A stretch of DNA of 48,563 nt, from the NCBI GenBank assembly GCA_902725215.1, contig CACUVI010000003.1, positions 1,851 to 50,413 on the forward strand, read 5' to 3'. Position numbers and translations under genes: made by a program. The stretch is from Rhodospirillaceae bacterium LM-1 (GTDB taxonomy: Bacteria; Pseudomonadota; Alphaproteobacteria; Rhodospirillales; WMHbin7). Of this stretch, positions 22,936 through 31,688 are shown piece by piece; position 1 is the stretch's first letter, and each line of letters opens with the position of its first letter. The notes below the pieces were generated by a model. That model was not told the DNA's origin and ran no database searches. It saw only the letters and a list, made by a program, of their open reading frames with translations.

Positions 22936-25900
22936 CGAACTCATCTGTCCGCTTGGGGCTAATGCCCCCTTTATCCGGCTTGGTCGACATATACGGCCAG
23001 GAGATCGTCTGGGCGGCAACGATTGCATGCACGGAAATCAATGAACAGGGGGGCATTCTTGGACGACCGTTAGATTTGGTCATCGAAGACGACGGCAGCA
23101 TGCCACAAACGGCGGTCCCCGCGGCGAGGCGGCTGATCGAGCAGCACAAGTGCAGCGCCATCATCGGCAACCTGCTTTCGAACGCACGTATCGACGTGGC
23201 GGCCAAGGTGGCCGATCCCTTGGGTGTCCCCTACCTCAATTTTTCCTTCTACGAAGGTGGCATCTCGTCACGCTGGTTCTTCCATTTCGCGGCTCTGCCG
23301 AACCAGCAAATCGACAAAATGATTCCGTTCATGGTCGAGCGCTACGGCCCGAAAATGTTCTTCGCGGGGAACAACTATGAATGGCCGCGCGGTTCCATCG
23401 ATGCCTGCAAGCGTTCCCTCGTGGCGCTGAACGGAGAAATCGTTGGTGAGGAGTACCTTCCCCTCGGTGTCCGCACAGAAGAAATCGATGTCCTGCTAGA
23501 GCGCGTCGCCCGATCTGGTGCCGACGTCTTCGTGCCTTATTTCGCGGGTTCCGACCAGATCACCCTGCTGTCTCGCTTCGCTGAGATGGGTGTAAAGAGA
23601 CACATGTCCGTGGTTATGGGGCATTTCGACGAGATCATCGCCGCCCGACTTTCCCCCGAGTCTCGGGATGGACTCTATTCCAGCAACACCTACTTCATGT
23701 CCGTCGAAACTCCGGGATCGCGGGCTTATCTGGCACGGCTGCGCGCATTGCCTGGCGTCTCGGGGCTGTGGCCCGACGGTAACGGTGTGCTCACCAATTT
23801 CGGCGAAGGCACCTATATCTGCGTCAAGGCCTTCGCCGAGGCCGCCCGCATGGCCGGCAGCTTTGAGCCGGAAGCTTTGGCAAAGGCGCTGGAGACCGTC
23901 ACCGTGCCGGGTCCGCAAGGAGAGGTCCGCATGGACCCCAGATCCCACCACGCGACCGTCAATTCCTTTCTGACCCGCTGCAACCGTTCCGGCACGTTCG
24001 AGGTCGTCAAGGCTTTCGGTCCGATCCCGCCACAGATTCCAGAGCGTTACGCCCCGTCTGTGGCAATGCCTCATTTTACCGAATCACCATCCAACCCACA
24101 GGTCGCAGCACGTTTGGCGTCTGAGGCGGCTGGCGCTTACCGCCGCTTCGGAACCGCGAAGCAGATCCTGGCCCATGCGGACATGGCCATTTTGGCCACC
24201 GACCAGGACGGCTTCATCACCGATGCCAATCGCGCTGTGAGCGGGATGTTCGGCTATACAGAAGGCGAATTGATCGGTCTGTCGGTCAACCTTCTGGTCC
24301 CGCCTCATATCCGCCCCCTTCACCAGGAGCACCTTTCCCGGTTCCTGGCGAGCGACGAAACCGAGAGGCGGATGAGCCAGCGGGGAGAGATCAGCGGTTA
24401 CCGCAAGGACGGCACGTTCTTCCCCTTGGAAGCGTCCATCGCAAAGTTCCGCAGCGGCGAAGCCTGGGTGCTGGTCACAACCATGCGCGACCTGACGGCG
24501 GCGAAGCAAGCCGAGGAGGAACTGACCCGGCGCGCTACCCATGACGCCCTGACTGGGCTTCCCAACCGCGTCCTGATCCATGAGCGCCTAGAAAAAGCCC
24601 TCCACCGCTCGAAATCGCGCGGGGACAACATCGCCCTGCTGTTCATCGATCTCGACGGATTCAAAGCAGTGAATGACAAATTCGGGCACGAGGCGGGAGA
24701 TCATCTGCTCACGGAAATTTCACAGCGCTTCATCCATGCAGTGCGCCCGGGCGATACGGTTGGGCGGCTGGCGGGCGACGAATTCGTGGTACTGTGCGAG
24801 CATGTTGATTCTCCGGCTATGCTGTCTTCTCTGGCTGAGCGGATACTGACTACTGCCAAGCAGCCGGTCCTGCATGGGGCGGACAAGCTGTTCGTGACCG
24901 CGAGCATTGGCATTGCCGTCGGACATGGCTCGACCCATGCCGCCGACGATCTCATTCGGGCAGCAGACACCGCGATGTATTCCGTCAAAGAATCTGGGCG
25001 TGCGGGATGGCGCTTCTTCAACGAAAGCCTCCAGGATGAAGCTCAGCATCGCCTGTCGATTTCCGTCGGTTTACGCTCCGCTCTGGAGAGGGGCGAATTT
25101 TACACCGTGTTTCAACCCATTGTGGACACGCACACCTCGGTGGTGGTCGGCGCCGAGCTTCTGCTGAGGTGGCGTTCAGCCGATGGCGAGGTTTCACCAA
25201 CTGTTTTCATTCCCGTCGCCGAGATGAACGGGACCATTGTCGCCATCGGTTACTGGATTTTCGAGGAAGCGTGCCGGACCGAGCGTCGGTGGCATGAGCA
25301 ATCGGATAACGACGCACCCTACGTCTCTTTCAACATGTCGGCGCGCCAGATGACTGACCCAGCACTCGTGGATCGGTTTGCGGAGATTATCGTCCGAACA
25401 GGCGCCGATCCTCAACGTCTTCTTCTGGAGATCACGGAAACCTCCTTGATGGCGGACCCCAACGCCAACCGCGAGATCATCGACAGGCTAGCTGGACTAG
25501 GGATGCGCATCGCCGTGGATGATTTTGGCACCGGCTATTCGTCGTTGGCACAATTGCTGCGTCTGAACATCGATGTCCTTAAGATAGATAAGGAATTCAT
25601 CCAGGGCATCGACACCGACCGAGAGAGCGGTGTGATCGTGTCGGCTCTATGCCGGTTGTCCAAATCCCTGAAGCTTCGTGTTGTCGCCGAAGGCGTGGAG
25701 ACGCAAGGGCAGCGGAATGTGCTGCGCGCGCTCGGATGTGACTCCATCCAGGGATACCTGTTCTATAGACCAATGCCACCAGACGACTTGTTGATCGCGG
25801 CAGCCAACTCCCGTCGCGCAAAGAAACGCGATAAGGTCAATCTTTGCTTCCTGATCTACGCCAGCCGTCCTAATGCTGCGGTGACGCCGTCCCTGTTGGA

Positions 25901-26246
25901 CGCTATTGTGGCCGAATCGCGGGCATTCAATCAATTGAACGGGATCACCGGCCATCTTATCCATTTCGACGGCACCTTCGTGCAATATTTGGAAGGAGGT
26001 GAGGCTGACATTTGCCGCATTTACGCAAAGATCCGTGAGGATCAGCGGCATCGGGATGTGACGCTAGTTTGCGAAGGGAGATTAATCCGTCGTTTGTTCG
26101 CGGGCTGGACCATGGGTGTCAGGAGCATTGAGGCCACATCCTTCGCTGATGAACTTGATGCCGGGACGTCGCTATTCCAGGCTCTCGTGACGTCCCCGGT
26201 CGTTTGTCGCTCCTTGTTTGAAGCCGTAGCGATGGAGACGCTTTGA
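22932..26246 (+). CDS. Solute-binding-domain / PAS / GGDEF / EAL / BLUF photoreceptor fusion
   Basis: The protein has 1104 residues and no signal peptide or transmembrane segment. Residues 5-370 form a type I periplasmic-binding fold of the AmiC/UrtA kind (LGLMPPLSGLVDIYGQE, IEDDGSMPQTAVPAARRLI). A PAS domain (about 405-520) follows, then GGDEF with AGDEF in the loop (about 530-695), then EAL (about 710-955) with ELL in place of EAL but FNMSARQ, LEITET, VDDFGTGYSSL, KIDKEF and AEGVET intact, so phosphodiesterase activity is plausible. Residues 968-1075 are a BLUF domain with Y976, N1000, Q1018, W1059 and M1061 at exactly the AppA spacing (Y21, N45, Q63, W104, M106). It probably integrates a small ligand and blue light into c-di-GMP turnover. 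Confidence 0.93.
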   Translation: MTNSSVRLGLMPPLSGLVDIYGQEIVWAATIACTEINEQGGILGRPLDLVIEDDGSMPQTAVPAARRLIEQHKCSAIIGNLLSNARIDVAAKVADPLGVPYLNFSFYEGGISSRWFFHFAALPNQQIDKMIPFMVERYGPKMFFAGNNYEWPRGSIDACKRSLVALNGEIVGEEYLPLGVRTEEIDVLLERVARSGADVFVPYFAGSDQITLLSRFAEMGVKRHMSVVMGHFDEIIAARLSPESRDGLYSSNTYFMSVETPGSRAYLARLRALPGVSGLWPDGNGVLTNFGEGTYICVKAFAEAARMAGSFEPEALAKALETVTVPGPQGEVRMDPRSHHATVNSFLTRCNRSGTFEVVKAFGPIPPQIPERYAPSVAMPHFTESPSNPQVAARLASEAAGAYRRFGTAKQILAHADMAILATDQDGFITDANRAVSGMFGYTEGELIGLSVNLLVPPHIRPLHQEHLSRFLASDETERRMSQRGEISGYRKDGTFFPLEASIAKFRSGEAWVLVTTMRDLTAAKQAEEELTRRATHDALTGLPNRVLIHERLEKALHRSKSRGDNIALLFIDLDGFKAVNDKFGHEAGDHLLTEISQRFIHAVRPGDTVGRLAGDEFVVLCEHVDSPAMLSSLAERILTTAKQPVLHGADKLFVTASIGIAVGHGSTHAADDLIRAADTAMYSVKESGRAGWRFFNESLQDEAQHRLSISVGLRSALERGEFYTVFQPIVDTHTSVVVGAELLLRWRSADGEVSPTVFIPVAEMNGTIVAIGYWIFEEACRTERRWHEQSDNDAPYVSFNMSARQMTDPALVDRFAEIIVRTGADPQRLLLEITETSLMADPNANREIIDRLAGLGMRIAVDDFGTGYSSLAQLLRLNIDVLKIDKEFIQGIDTDRESGVIVSALCRLSKSLKLRVVAEGVETQGQRNVLRALGCDSIQGYLFYRPMPPDDLLIAAANSRRAKKRDKVNLCFLIYASRPNAAVTPSLLDAIVAESRAFNQLNGITGHLIHFDGTFVQYLEGGEADICRIYAKIREDQRHRDVTLVCEGRLIRRLFAGWTMGVRSIEATSFADELDAGTSLFQALVTSPVVCRSLFEAVAMETL

Positions 26247-26319
26247 TTTCCCCCAGGTGCCGCATCGCGGCTGGGTTGTAAAGAATTTTCGGCAACCAAC
26301 AACAACGGGGATTGGGAAA

Positions 26320-28932
26320 ATGGTCGGCATTCTTTGTATGGAGGTTACCCAAGGCGTCTATTGGGTGGAGGTTCCCCAGACAAACTTGCGGCTTCTATGC
26401 GGTTGCCCCGCCGATGTCGTAAAGCATTTGATTCGCCGAGGATTGGTGCGCCCGACAGAGGTGGGCGGCGTTCGCTGTGAAACCGGCCCCAATGCCATTT
26501 TGCTGTCAGATATGATGGTGCAGAACGGCGCCTTTTCCAACCTGGCGGAATTCCCGGTCCTTCAAATGTTTTACCGTCAGGGGATGCTTCTGCCCAACCA
26601 CCCCAACAACACCGGGCAGCGCCCCATTCTGGTGGGCCGCCGGGACCAGCTTCAAGCGCAGATGCAGTACATCTATCGCGGCAATTACGGCCTGATATCC
26701 CGTGAAGAACTTATTGAAGCAGGCGTATCCCCGGATGATTCCGATTGGATGATGCGGCTGAAGCTTCGTTTTGCTTTCGGCCGCATCCAGCACCCCAGCA
26801 CGTTGCTCGAAGGATTAGCCCTTGATGACGATCCGATCGACATCCGGGGCGTAACCCTGAGGCGAACGGATGTCAACGTCTTCGAGATATCACATGACGG
26901 CGAGACGGCAAGCGTTGACCTCAACCTGCCTCACGGCGCCGAGTATGAGTGTCCGTTTCCGCTTGGCGCCTTCCAGTTTCGTAGAGATTATTTCGCGGTA
27001 GTCCATTCCGGCGAAGGCGATGGTTGGGACATCCATCGTCCCAGCATGGGATCGGTGCTGGTCTTCCAGGGCCGATGCTATCTTATCGACGCAGGCCCCA
27101 ATCTCGGCCACACTCTCAGTGCTCTGGGCATCGGCATCAACGAGGTGGAGGGTGTTTTCCAGACCCACGCTCATGACGACCATTTTGCAGGCCTGACAAC
27201 CCTCATGCAGGCCGACAGGAAGATCAAGTTCCTGGCTGTGCCCATGGTACGGGCGACGGTTGCGAAGAAGCTCTCTGCCCTGCTATCCATCGAGGAGAGC
27301 GACTTCGAGGACTTCTTCGACGTGGTGGATCTTAACATCGACACCTGGAACGGCGTCGGCGGCCTGGACGTGAAGCCCATTTTCTCACCGCATCCAGTGG
27401 AGACGACGATTTTCGAGTTTCGAGCCATGGCGGCGGACGGCTACAGAACTTATGCACATTTCGCAGACATCATCGGACTGGGCATTCTGAAAGGCATGGT
27501 AACCAAGGATGCCGACAAGCCCGGCCTAAGCCAAACCAAGTTCGACGAGGTAGCCCAGAGTTATCGCGCCCCGGCTAATATCAAGAAGGTGGATATCGGG
27601 GGTGGATTGATCCATGGTGATGTAAATGATTTCACCGAGGATAGGTCTCGCAAGATCATTCTGGCCCATACCGCCCTCGCCCTAAGCCCAGAGCAACGTA
27701 GGATCGGGTCAGGCGCTTCGTTTGGAAGTGCTGATGTTCTGATCGCCAGTCACCGTGACTTCCTTGGACGTTCCGCTTATCAATTCTTGCACGACTATTT
27801 CCCAAATATCGACGGGGATGACCTGGGGGCGCTTCTCAACGGACCGATCCAGACATTCAACCCGGAAACCATTCTCCAGAAAGCCGGGGACGTTCCCAAA
27901 AACATCTATCTTCTCCTGACGGGGCAAGTCGAGGTGCTGGCTGATGAAACGGATTTCCGGGTGGCGTTGTCTGCCGGCGCCCTTCTTGGGGAAATGGTTG
28001 GACTGCATGGGTTGCCGTCGGCCGAGACCGTGCGAGCCATGAGCTTCGTTCAGGTGCTGGAAATCCCATGCGAACTTTATGCAACCTTTGTGCACAAACA
28101 CGAGCTGTTCGGAACCATTTCTGCATTACTGGAGCGAAGGGAATTCTTGTCTCGCCAGCCTTTGCTAGCCGGCGTTGTCTCGACTGGCACGCTTAACGCC
28201 ATCGCCGCCGAAATGAAAGTCCGCCAACATCACGAAGCGGCAGTTCTCGACACGCGAGAACGCATGGTCGGTCTGGTCGAAAGCGGCAAGATTTTGCGAT
28301 CAATCGGCACGACGGTGATTGAGGAGCTAGGGCCAGGCGACTTTTTCGGTGAGGAATTCGCCATATTTGACATCCCCTGCATCGCAACATTGAAGGTCGC
28401 TATACCCAGTCAAATTCATATGATCCCAGCCAGATTGCTTGAGCGCATTCCAAACGTTCGCTGGAAGCTGTTTGAAAGCTTTCAGCGGCGCAGCAGCCTT
28501 ATGACGGGAATCGACACACACGGGCGCGTACTGTTGACATGGCGGCCTGAGTACAGTGTGAACATTCAGCGCATCGACACCCAACACAAGCGGCTTTTTG
28601 CCACAGCTAATGCACTTCTCGATTCAATTGAATGCGGACAAGGCCGCTCTGAGGTAATTCAATCTCTGGAGTTTCTTCTCGACTACACCCGATACCACTT
28701 CCAGGAAGAAGAAGAGTTGCTAGAACATTACGGATACGTTCAATGCAGTGAACACAAAATACATCACAAAGCTCTGATCGATCAAGTGCAGGACATGGCT
28801 CAGAAGGTTATCGAGCCAGGGGGGGTGGATGCGCTGGAACTGCTTGAGTTCTTGCATGGCTGGATTGTCAACCACATCCTTGTCGAGGACAGGAAATATG
28901 CAGTCTTTCTTAATGACCGCGGTGTTTTCTGA
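26320..28932 (+). CDS. Metallo-beta-lactamase / double cNMP-binding / hemerythrin signalling protein
   Basis: The protein has about 870 residues from the ATG at 26320 (GGGGATTGGGAA upstream); a GTG at 26257 and an ATG at 26341 are alternatives. The N-terminal 230 residues are unassigned. A metallo-beta-lactamase domain shows THAHDDHFAG and later histidines (SPHPVE, LAHTAL). Two cyclic-nucleotide-binding folds follow (NIYLLLTGQVEVLADETD... and MVGLVESGKILRSI...LGPGDFFGEEFA). The C-terminal 130 residues are a bacteriohemerythrin: TQHKRLF, RYHFQEEE, CSEHKIHH and NHILVEDR supply the diiron ligands, so it likely binds O2. No DNA-binding or catalytic output domain other than the lactamase is visible. 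Third gene of the signalling set. Confidence 0.88.
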   Translation: MVGILCMEVTQGVYWVEVPQTNLRLLCGCPADVVKHLIRRGLVRPTEVGGVRCETGPNAILLSDMMVQNGAFSNLAEFPVLQMFYRQGMLLPNHPNNTGQRPILVGRRDQLQAQMQYIYRGNYGLISREELIEAGVSPDDSDWMMRLKLRFAFGRIQHPSTLLEGLALDDDPIDIRGVTLRRTDVNVFEISHDGETASVDLNLPHGAEYECPFPLGAFQFRRDYFAVVHSGEGDGWDIHRPSMGSVLVFQGRCYLIDAGPNLGHTLSALGIGINEVEGVFQTHAHDDHFAGLTTLMQADRKIKFLAVPMVRATVAKKLSALLSIEESDFEDFFDVVDLNIDTWNGVGGLDVKPIFSPHPVETTIFEFRAMAADGYRTYAHFADIIGLGILKGMVTKDADKPGLSQTKFDEVAQSYRAPANIKKVDIGGGLIHGDVNDFTEDRSRKIILAHTALALSPEQRRIGSGASFGSADVLIASHRDFLGRSAYQFLHDYFPNIDGDDLGALLNGPIQTFNPETILQKAGDVPKNIYLLLTGQVEVLADETDFRVALSAGALLGEMVGLHGLPSAETVRAMSFVQVLEIPCELYATFVHKHELFGTISALLERREFLSRQPLLAGVVSTGTLNAIAAEMKVRQHHEAAVLDTRERMVGLVESGKILRSIGTTVIEELGPGDFFGEEFAIFDIPCIATLKVAIPSQIHMIPARLLERIPNVRWKLFESFQRRSSLMTGIDTHGRVLLTWRPEYSVNIQRIDTQHKRLFATANALLDSIECGQGRSEVIQSLEFLLDYTRYHFQEEEELLEHYGYVQCSEHKIHHKALIDQVQDMAQKVIEPGGVDALELLEFLHGWIVNHILVEDRKYAVFLNDRGVF

Positions 28933-29102
28933 GTCTATTACCGCAGAACTTATGTCTTCGCCTGTGAAATTTCCGTCGCTTGATGCTCAACCATAGCGGA
29001 GAGTCGGCAAATTGCTCCAGTGTGCCCACTGATAGGGACCACTCTAGACGATGAAAACCGGATGAGGCGAGGGGCCCTTCCTTGCAATATCTCCCCCCCC
29101 CT

Positions 29103-29220
29103 TGCCGATGGTCACGAAACCGGTACAAACTGCCGGAGAGAGGCAGCTCGGCAAGCGCCGCGACGTGCTGTAATTAAAGAGTTATTTTGAGCAGATCAGA
29201 GAGTCCCCTTCTCTCCGCCA
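29103..29220 (+). repeat. Degenerate repeat copy 3 (tRNA-like core 29135-29220)
   Basis: It is close to copy 1 through ACCGGTACAAACTGCCGGAG and the following CAGCTCGGCAAGCGCCGC. The 86-nt core again begins GGAGAGA and ends TCTCTCC-GCCA, the same length as copy 1, with CTGTAATTAAAGAGTTATT shared with copy 2. Similarity stops at the GCCA end and no integrase start follows, as expected for the right (attR) end of an integrated segment. Confidence 0.65.
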
Positions 29221-29295
29221 CCCGCCCGTATGGATGGTTTGCTCTCGCGGCATACCGCCGAGATTTCCCCAGAACCCGCCATATATAAAATCACG

Positions 29296-29308
29296 GCAGC
29301 GAAGCTGC
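29296..29308 (-). terminator. Possible terminator after nosX
   Basis: On the minus strand GCAGC-TTC-GCTGC is followed by CGTGATTTTATAT, a short stem with a weak T-rich tail 35-47 nt beyond the nosX stop. The stem is only 5 bp, so this is tentative. Confidence 0.35.
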
Positions 29309-29342
29309 GCCATGCTTCGCGCAAGGGGCAAGAATCATGCCT

Positions 29343-30320
29343 CTATTCGACAAAGGTCAATTTGCTGTCGGGTGAGACCAGGATAGCTTTGCCGATGCCA
29401 GCCTCTTTGAGAATGGCCGCAGCCTTATCGGCGCCCGCCACGGCGATGGCGGTGGACAATCCATCGGCCAAGCTGGCCGAGGGGGCAAGCACCGTCACGC
29501 TGGGCACGCCCAGGGCGGGCTGCCCGCTGGTTGGCTCGATCAGATGGCCGTAGCGGCCAAATCCCGGAAAGGACGATCCCAGCGCCTCGGTGGTGGCCAT
29601 GGCGCCGTCGGCTATGGTCAGGCGATGCAGGGCGATGCCGCGCAGCATGGGATCGCGGATGGCGACCGGCCAGGGCGAGCCGTCGGCGCGCGGCCCCAGT
29701 ACGCGCGGCTCTCCCAGATCAACCAGCACATTGTCGAACCCCTTGCGCTTGAGCAATTCGGATACGCGGTCGGTCGCATAGCCCTGGCCGATGCCGTTCA
29801 GGGTTGCCGCCATGCCGGGTTTTGCGAATTCGATATTTTCAGGTGAAACCGTCACGGCGCGCCAATCCACCAGCCCCCTGGCGACTTCGATCTCGGCCAA
29901 GGAAGGCGGGCGCCCGATGCGGCGCAGACTGTCGGCATGCAGTTTCCACAGTGGTTGTATAGTGATGTCGAAAGCGCCCTGCGAGATTTTCGAAAGCCTT
30001 GCGGCTTCCCCCATCACCCGCAACAGATCGGCTGGCGGGGAGGCAAGGCGTCCGTCTCGGTTCAGCCTGGAAATCGCCGATTCCGAGCGATACAGACTTA
30101 GGATCGATTCCAGCCGCTCGACCTCGAGGAGTGATTCGGCCAGCGCCTGCTGCGCCAAAGCCCGGTCGGGATGCTCAAGCACGATCTCGGCATTGGCCCC
30201 CAGCGCCTTGCCCAGCCAGCGCACACGCCCGGTCTCGGATGCTTTGGCCGCTCTGGGAAGGGCGGCGACGCAGGCGGCAATGGCGATGAAGCGTCTGCGT
30301 GTCAGGCCTAGCTTATTCAT
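29343..30320 (-). CDS. nosX: NosX, ApbE-family flavin transferase
   Basis: The protein has 325 residues with a Tat signal (LTRRRFIAIAACVAALPRAA). The ApbE fold is shown by LGANAEIVLEHPD, SRLNRDGRL, GAFDITIQPLWKLH, the flavin/Mg site GIGQGYATDRV and the C-terminal TSGQPALGVPSVTVLAPS-LADGLSTA. NosX attaches FMN covalently to a Thr of NosR, needed for N2O respiration. The ATG overlaps nosL by 8 nt; longer upstream starts are rejected for lack of a signal peptide. Last gene of nosRZDFYLX. Confidence 0.93.
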   Translation of the reverse strand: MNKLGLTRRRFIAIAACVAALPRAAKASETGRVRWLGKALGANAEIVLEHPDRALAQQALAESLLEVERLESILSLYRSESAISRLNRDGRLASPPADLLRVMGEAARLSKISQGAFDITIQPLWKLHADSLRRIGRPPSLAEIEVARGLVDWRAVTVSPENIEFAKPGMAATLNGIGQGYATDRVSELLKRKGFDNVLVDLGEPRVLGPRADGSPWPVAIRDPMLRGIALHRLTIADGAMATTEALGSSFPGFGRYGHLIEPTSGQPALGVPSVTVLAPSASLADGLSTAIAVAGADKAAAILKEAGIGKAILVSPDSKLTFVE

Positions 30321-30867
30321 GATGCCCTCTGCTTGCATGCGTTGCGGCGGGGCCGGGCGGCGCAACGCCTGTCTGCGCCAGCAACTCGCTGGTGATTTCA
30401 GAATATTCCACCACCGCTCCGCCATGCTTGCCCGCAAATTCCTGCGCCAGGGCGCGCGTGGAAAAAGGAACAAGTTCGCCGCCGCCCATGTCGGCCCCCC
30501 GGTCGCTGCCCGTCACGAACAACGCCTTCCTAGCTTCGATCCAAGCGCCCGCATCGGGTTTTTCCCAACTGGATGATTTTCCCATGTCGTTGACATAGAT
30601 GGCGGCGAATTGCCGCCCCGTTCCCTCGTCGATCAATAGCCATGTGAACGTGTCGCGCACCGACGAGAACCACAAGGGCTTGTCCTGACTTTTTATGAAA
30701 ACCTGCCCCTTCGGCCCAGTATGCTCCGCCAAGTCCATCCGGCAGATGGTTCCCACCGCATCGGGGCCTGGCTCATGCGGAGCAGGCAGCGCTGCCGATC
30801 TGTCGTCTTTGCAGGCCGACAAGGCCAAAGCCAGCAAGGCCATGACGAAGAATCTTCCAGTCTTCAT
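30313..30867 (-). CDS. nosL: NosL copper-chaperone lipoprotein
   Basis: The protein has 184 residues. The lipoprotein signal MALLALALSAC places the modified Cys at residue 19. The NosL domain follows with CRMDLAEHTGPKGQVF (Cu(I)-binding Met/Cys region) and YVNDMGKSSSWEKPDAG, and a C-terminal His-rich tail (THASRGHHE). It delivers copper for the CuZ site of NosZ in the periplasm. It overlaps nosY by ATGA. Confidence 0.94.
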   Translation of the reverse strand: MKTGRFFVMALLALALSACKDDRSAALPAPHEPGPDAVGTICRMDLAEHTGPKGQVFIKSQDKPLWFSSVRDTFTWLLIDEGTGRQFAAIYVNDMGKSSSWEKPDAGAWIEARKALFVTGSDRGADMGGGELVPFSTRALAQEFAGKHGGAVVEYSEITSELLAQTGVAPPGPAATHASRGHHE

Positions 30868-31688
30868 AGTTCACGTCTCCGAAAAATCATCAACGCCGCC
30901 GTCATAGGGACCAGCACCCAGGCGGCCAGAACGGCGAGCAGAGCGCCCGGCGGAAAAGATAAATCGGCTGCCGCCCCGGCCATGCCTGAAAACATGCGGA
31001 CATTCTCGAAGCCGGTCAGATTGACCAGCCGGTAGACATCGGCGGGATTGGCCATCAGCAACCAGCCGAAAGCCCAGGGGGCAAGCCAATCCTTGCCCGT
31101 GACCAGCAGCCCCAGAATGGCAAGATCGAACACCACGACGAACAGCAGCCACAAGGCCACCGAAATCCCCGCCGCCGTGCTGCGCTCGCGCACCAACAAA
31201 CTGGCCAGTGTCGCAAGTGAAACGAAGGACATGCCCAACATCACGGATGTCGCCAGCAGCAGCGCGAAGGCGCCCCAGCTTTGGGCATCTCCCCCCTGCC
31301 CCAACCCCACCGCCAACCCGGCGCCGCCATAGCCCACTAATGTCGCCAAAGCCAGAATGGCGCTATGTCCCATCATTTTTCCCAGCAAGAACTGGGTGTG
31401 TGTCAGGGGATAGGTCAGCAGCAGCAGCATGGTGCCGCGTTCGATCTCGCCCACCACCGAATCATAGGACAGCAGCAAAGCAATCAGCGGCAGCAGAAAA
31501 ATCGACAGACTGGCTAGGCTGACGACCGTTACCGCCAGCGGCTTGACGGCCAGCGCGCCCGTGGGCGCCGCCCCCAGCAAGGCAAGGGCGAAAGCCAGAG
31601 AAGCCAGAACTAGAGTGGCGCCGATGATCCAGCGGTTGCGCAGTCCGTCACGCAATTCTTTCCCGGCGATGACGAGAATGGCGTTCAT
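30864..31688 (-). CDS. nosY: NosY ABC-type permease
   Basis: The 274-residue protein has about six transmembrane helices, starting MNAILVIAGKELRDGLRNRWII, the ABC-2 permease entry motif. The helix region LPLIALLLSYDSVVGEIERGTMLLLLTYPLTHTQFLLGK is typical of NosY. With NosF and NosD it forms the NosDFY transporter that supports CuZ maturation. It overlaps nosF and nosL by ATGA. Confidence 0.94.
   Translation of the reverse strand: MNAILVIAGKELRDGLRNRWIIGATLVLASLAFALALLGAAPTGALAVKPLAVTVVSLASLSIFLLPLIALLLSYDSVVGEIERGTMLLLLTYPLTHTQFLLGKMMGHSAILALATLVGYGGAGLAVGLGQGGDAQSWGAFALLLATSVMLGMSFVSLATLASLLVRERSTAAGISVALWLLFVVVFDLAILGLLVTGKDWLAPWAFGWLLMANPADVYRLVNLTGFENVRMFSGMAGAAADLSFPPGALLAVLAAWVLVPMTAALMIFRRREL

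Larger units (their letters stand above)
28933..29342. other. Non-coding stretch holding repeat copy 3
   Basis: No gene is supported here. It contains the third tRNA-like repeat (29103-29220) and a candidate terminator for nosX (29296-29308). The first 170 nt hold nothing that I recognise. Confidence 0.6.
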
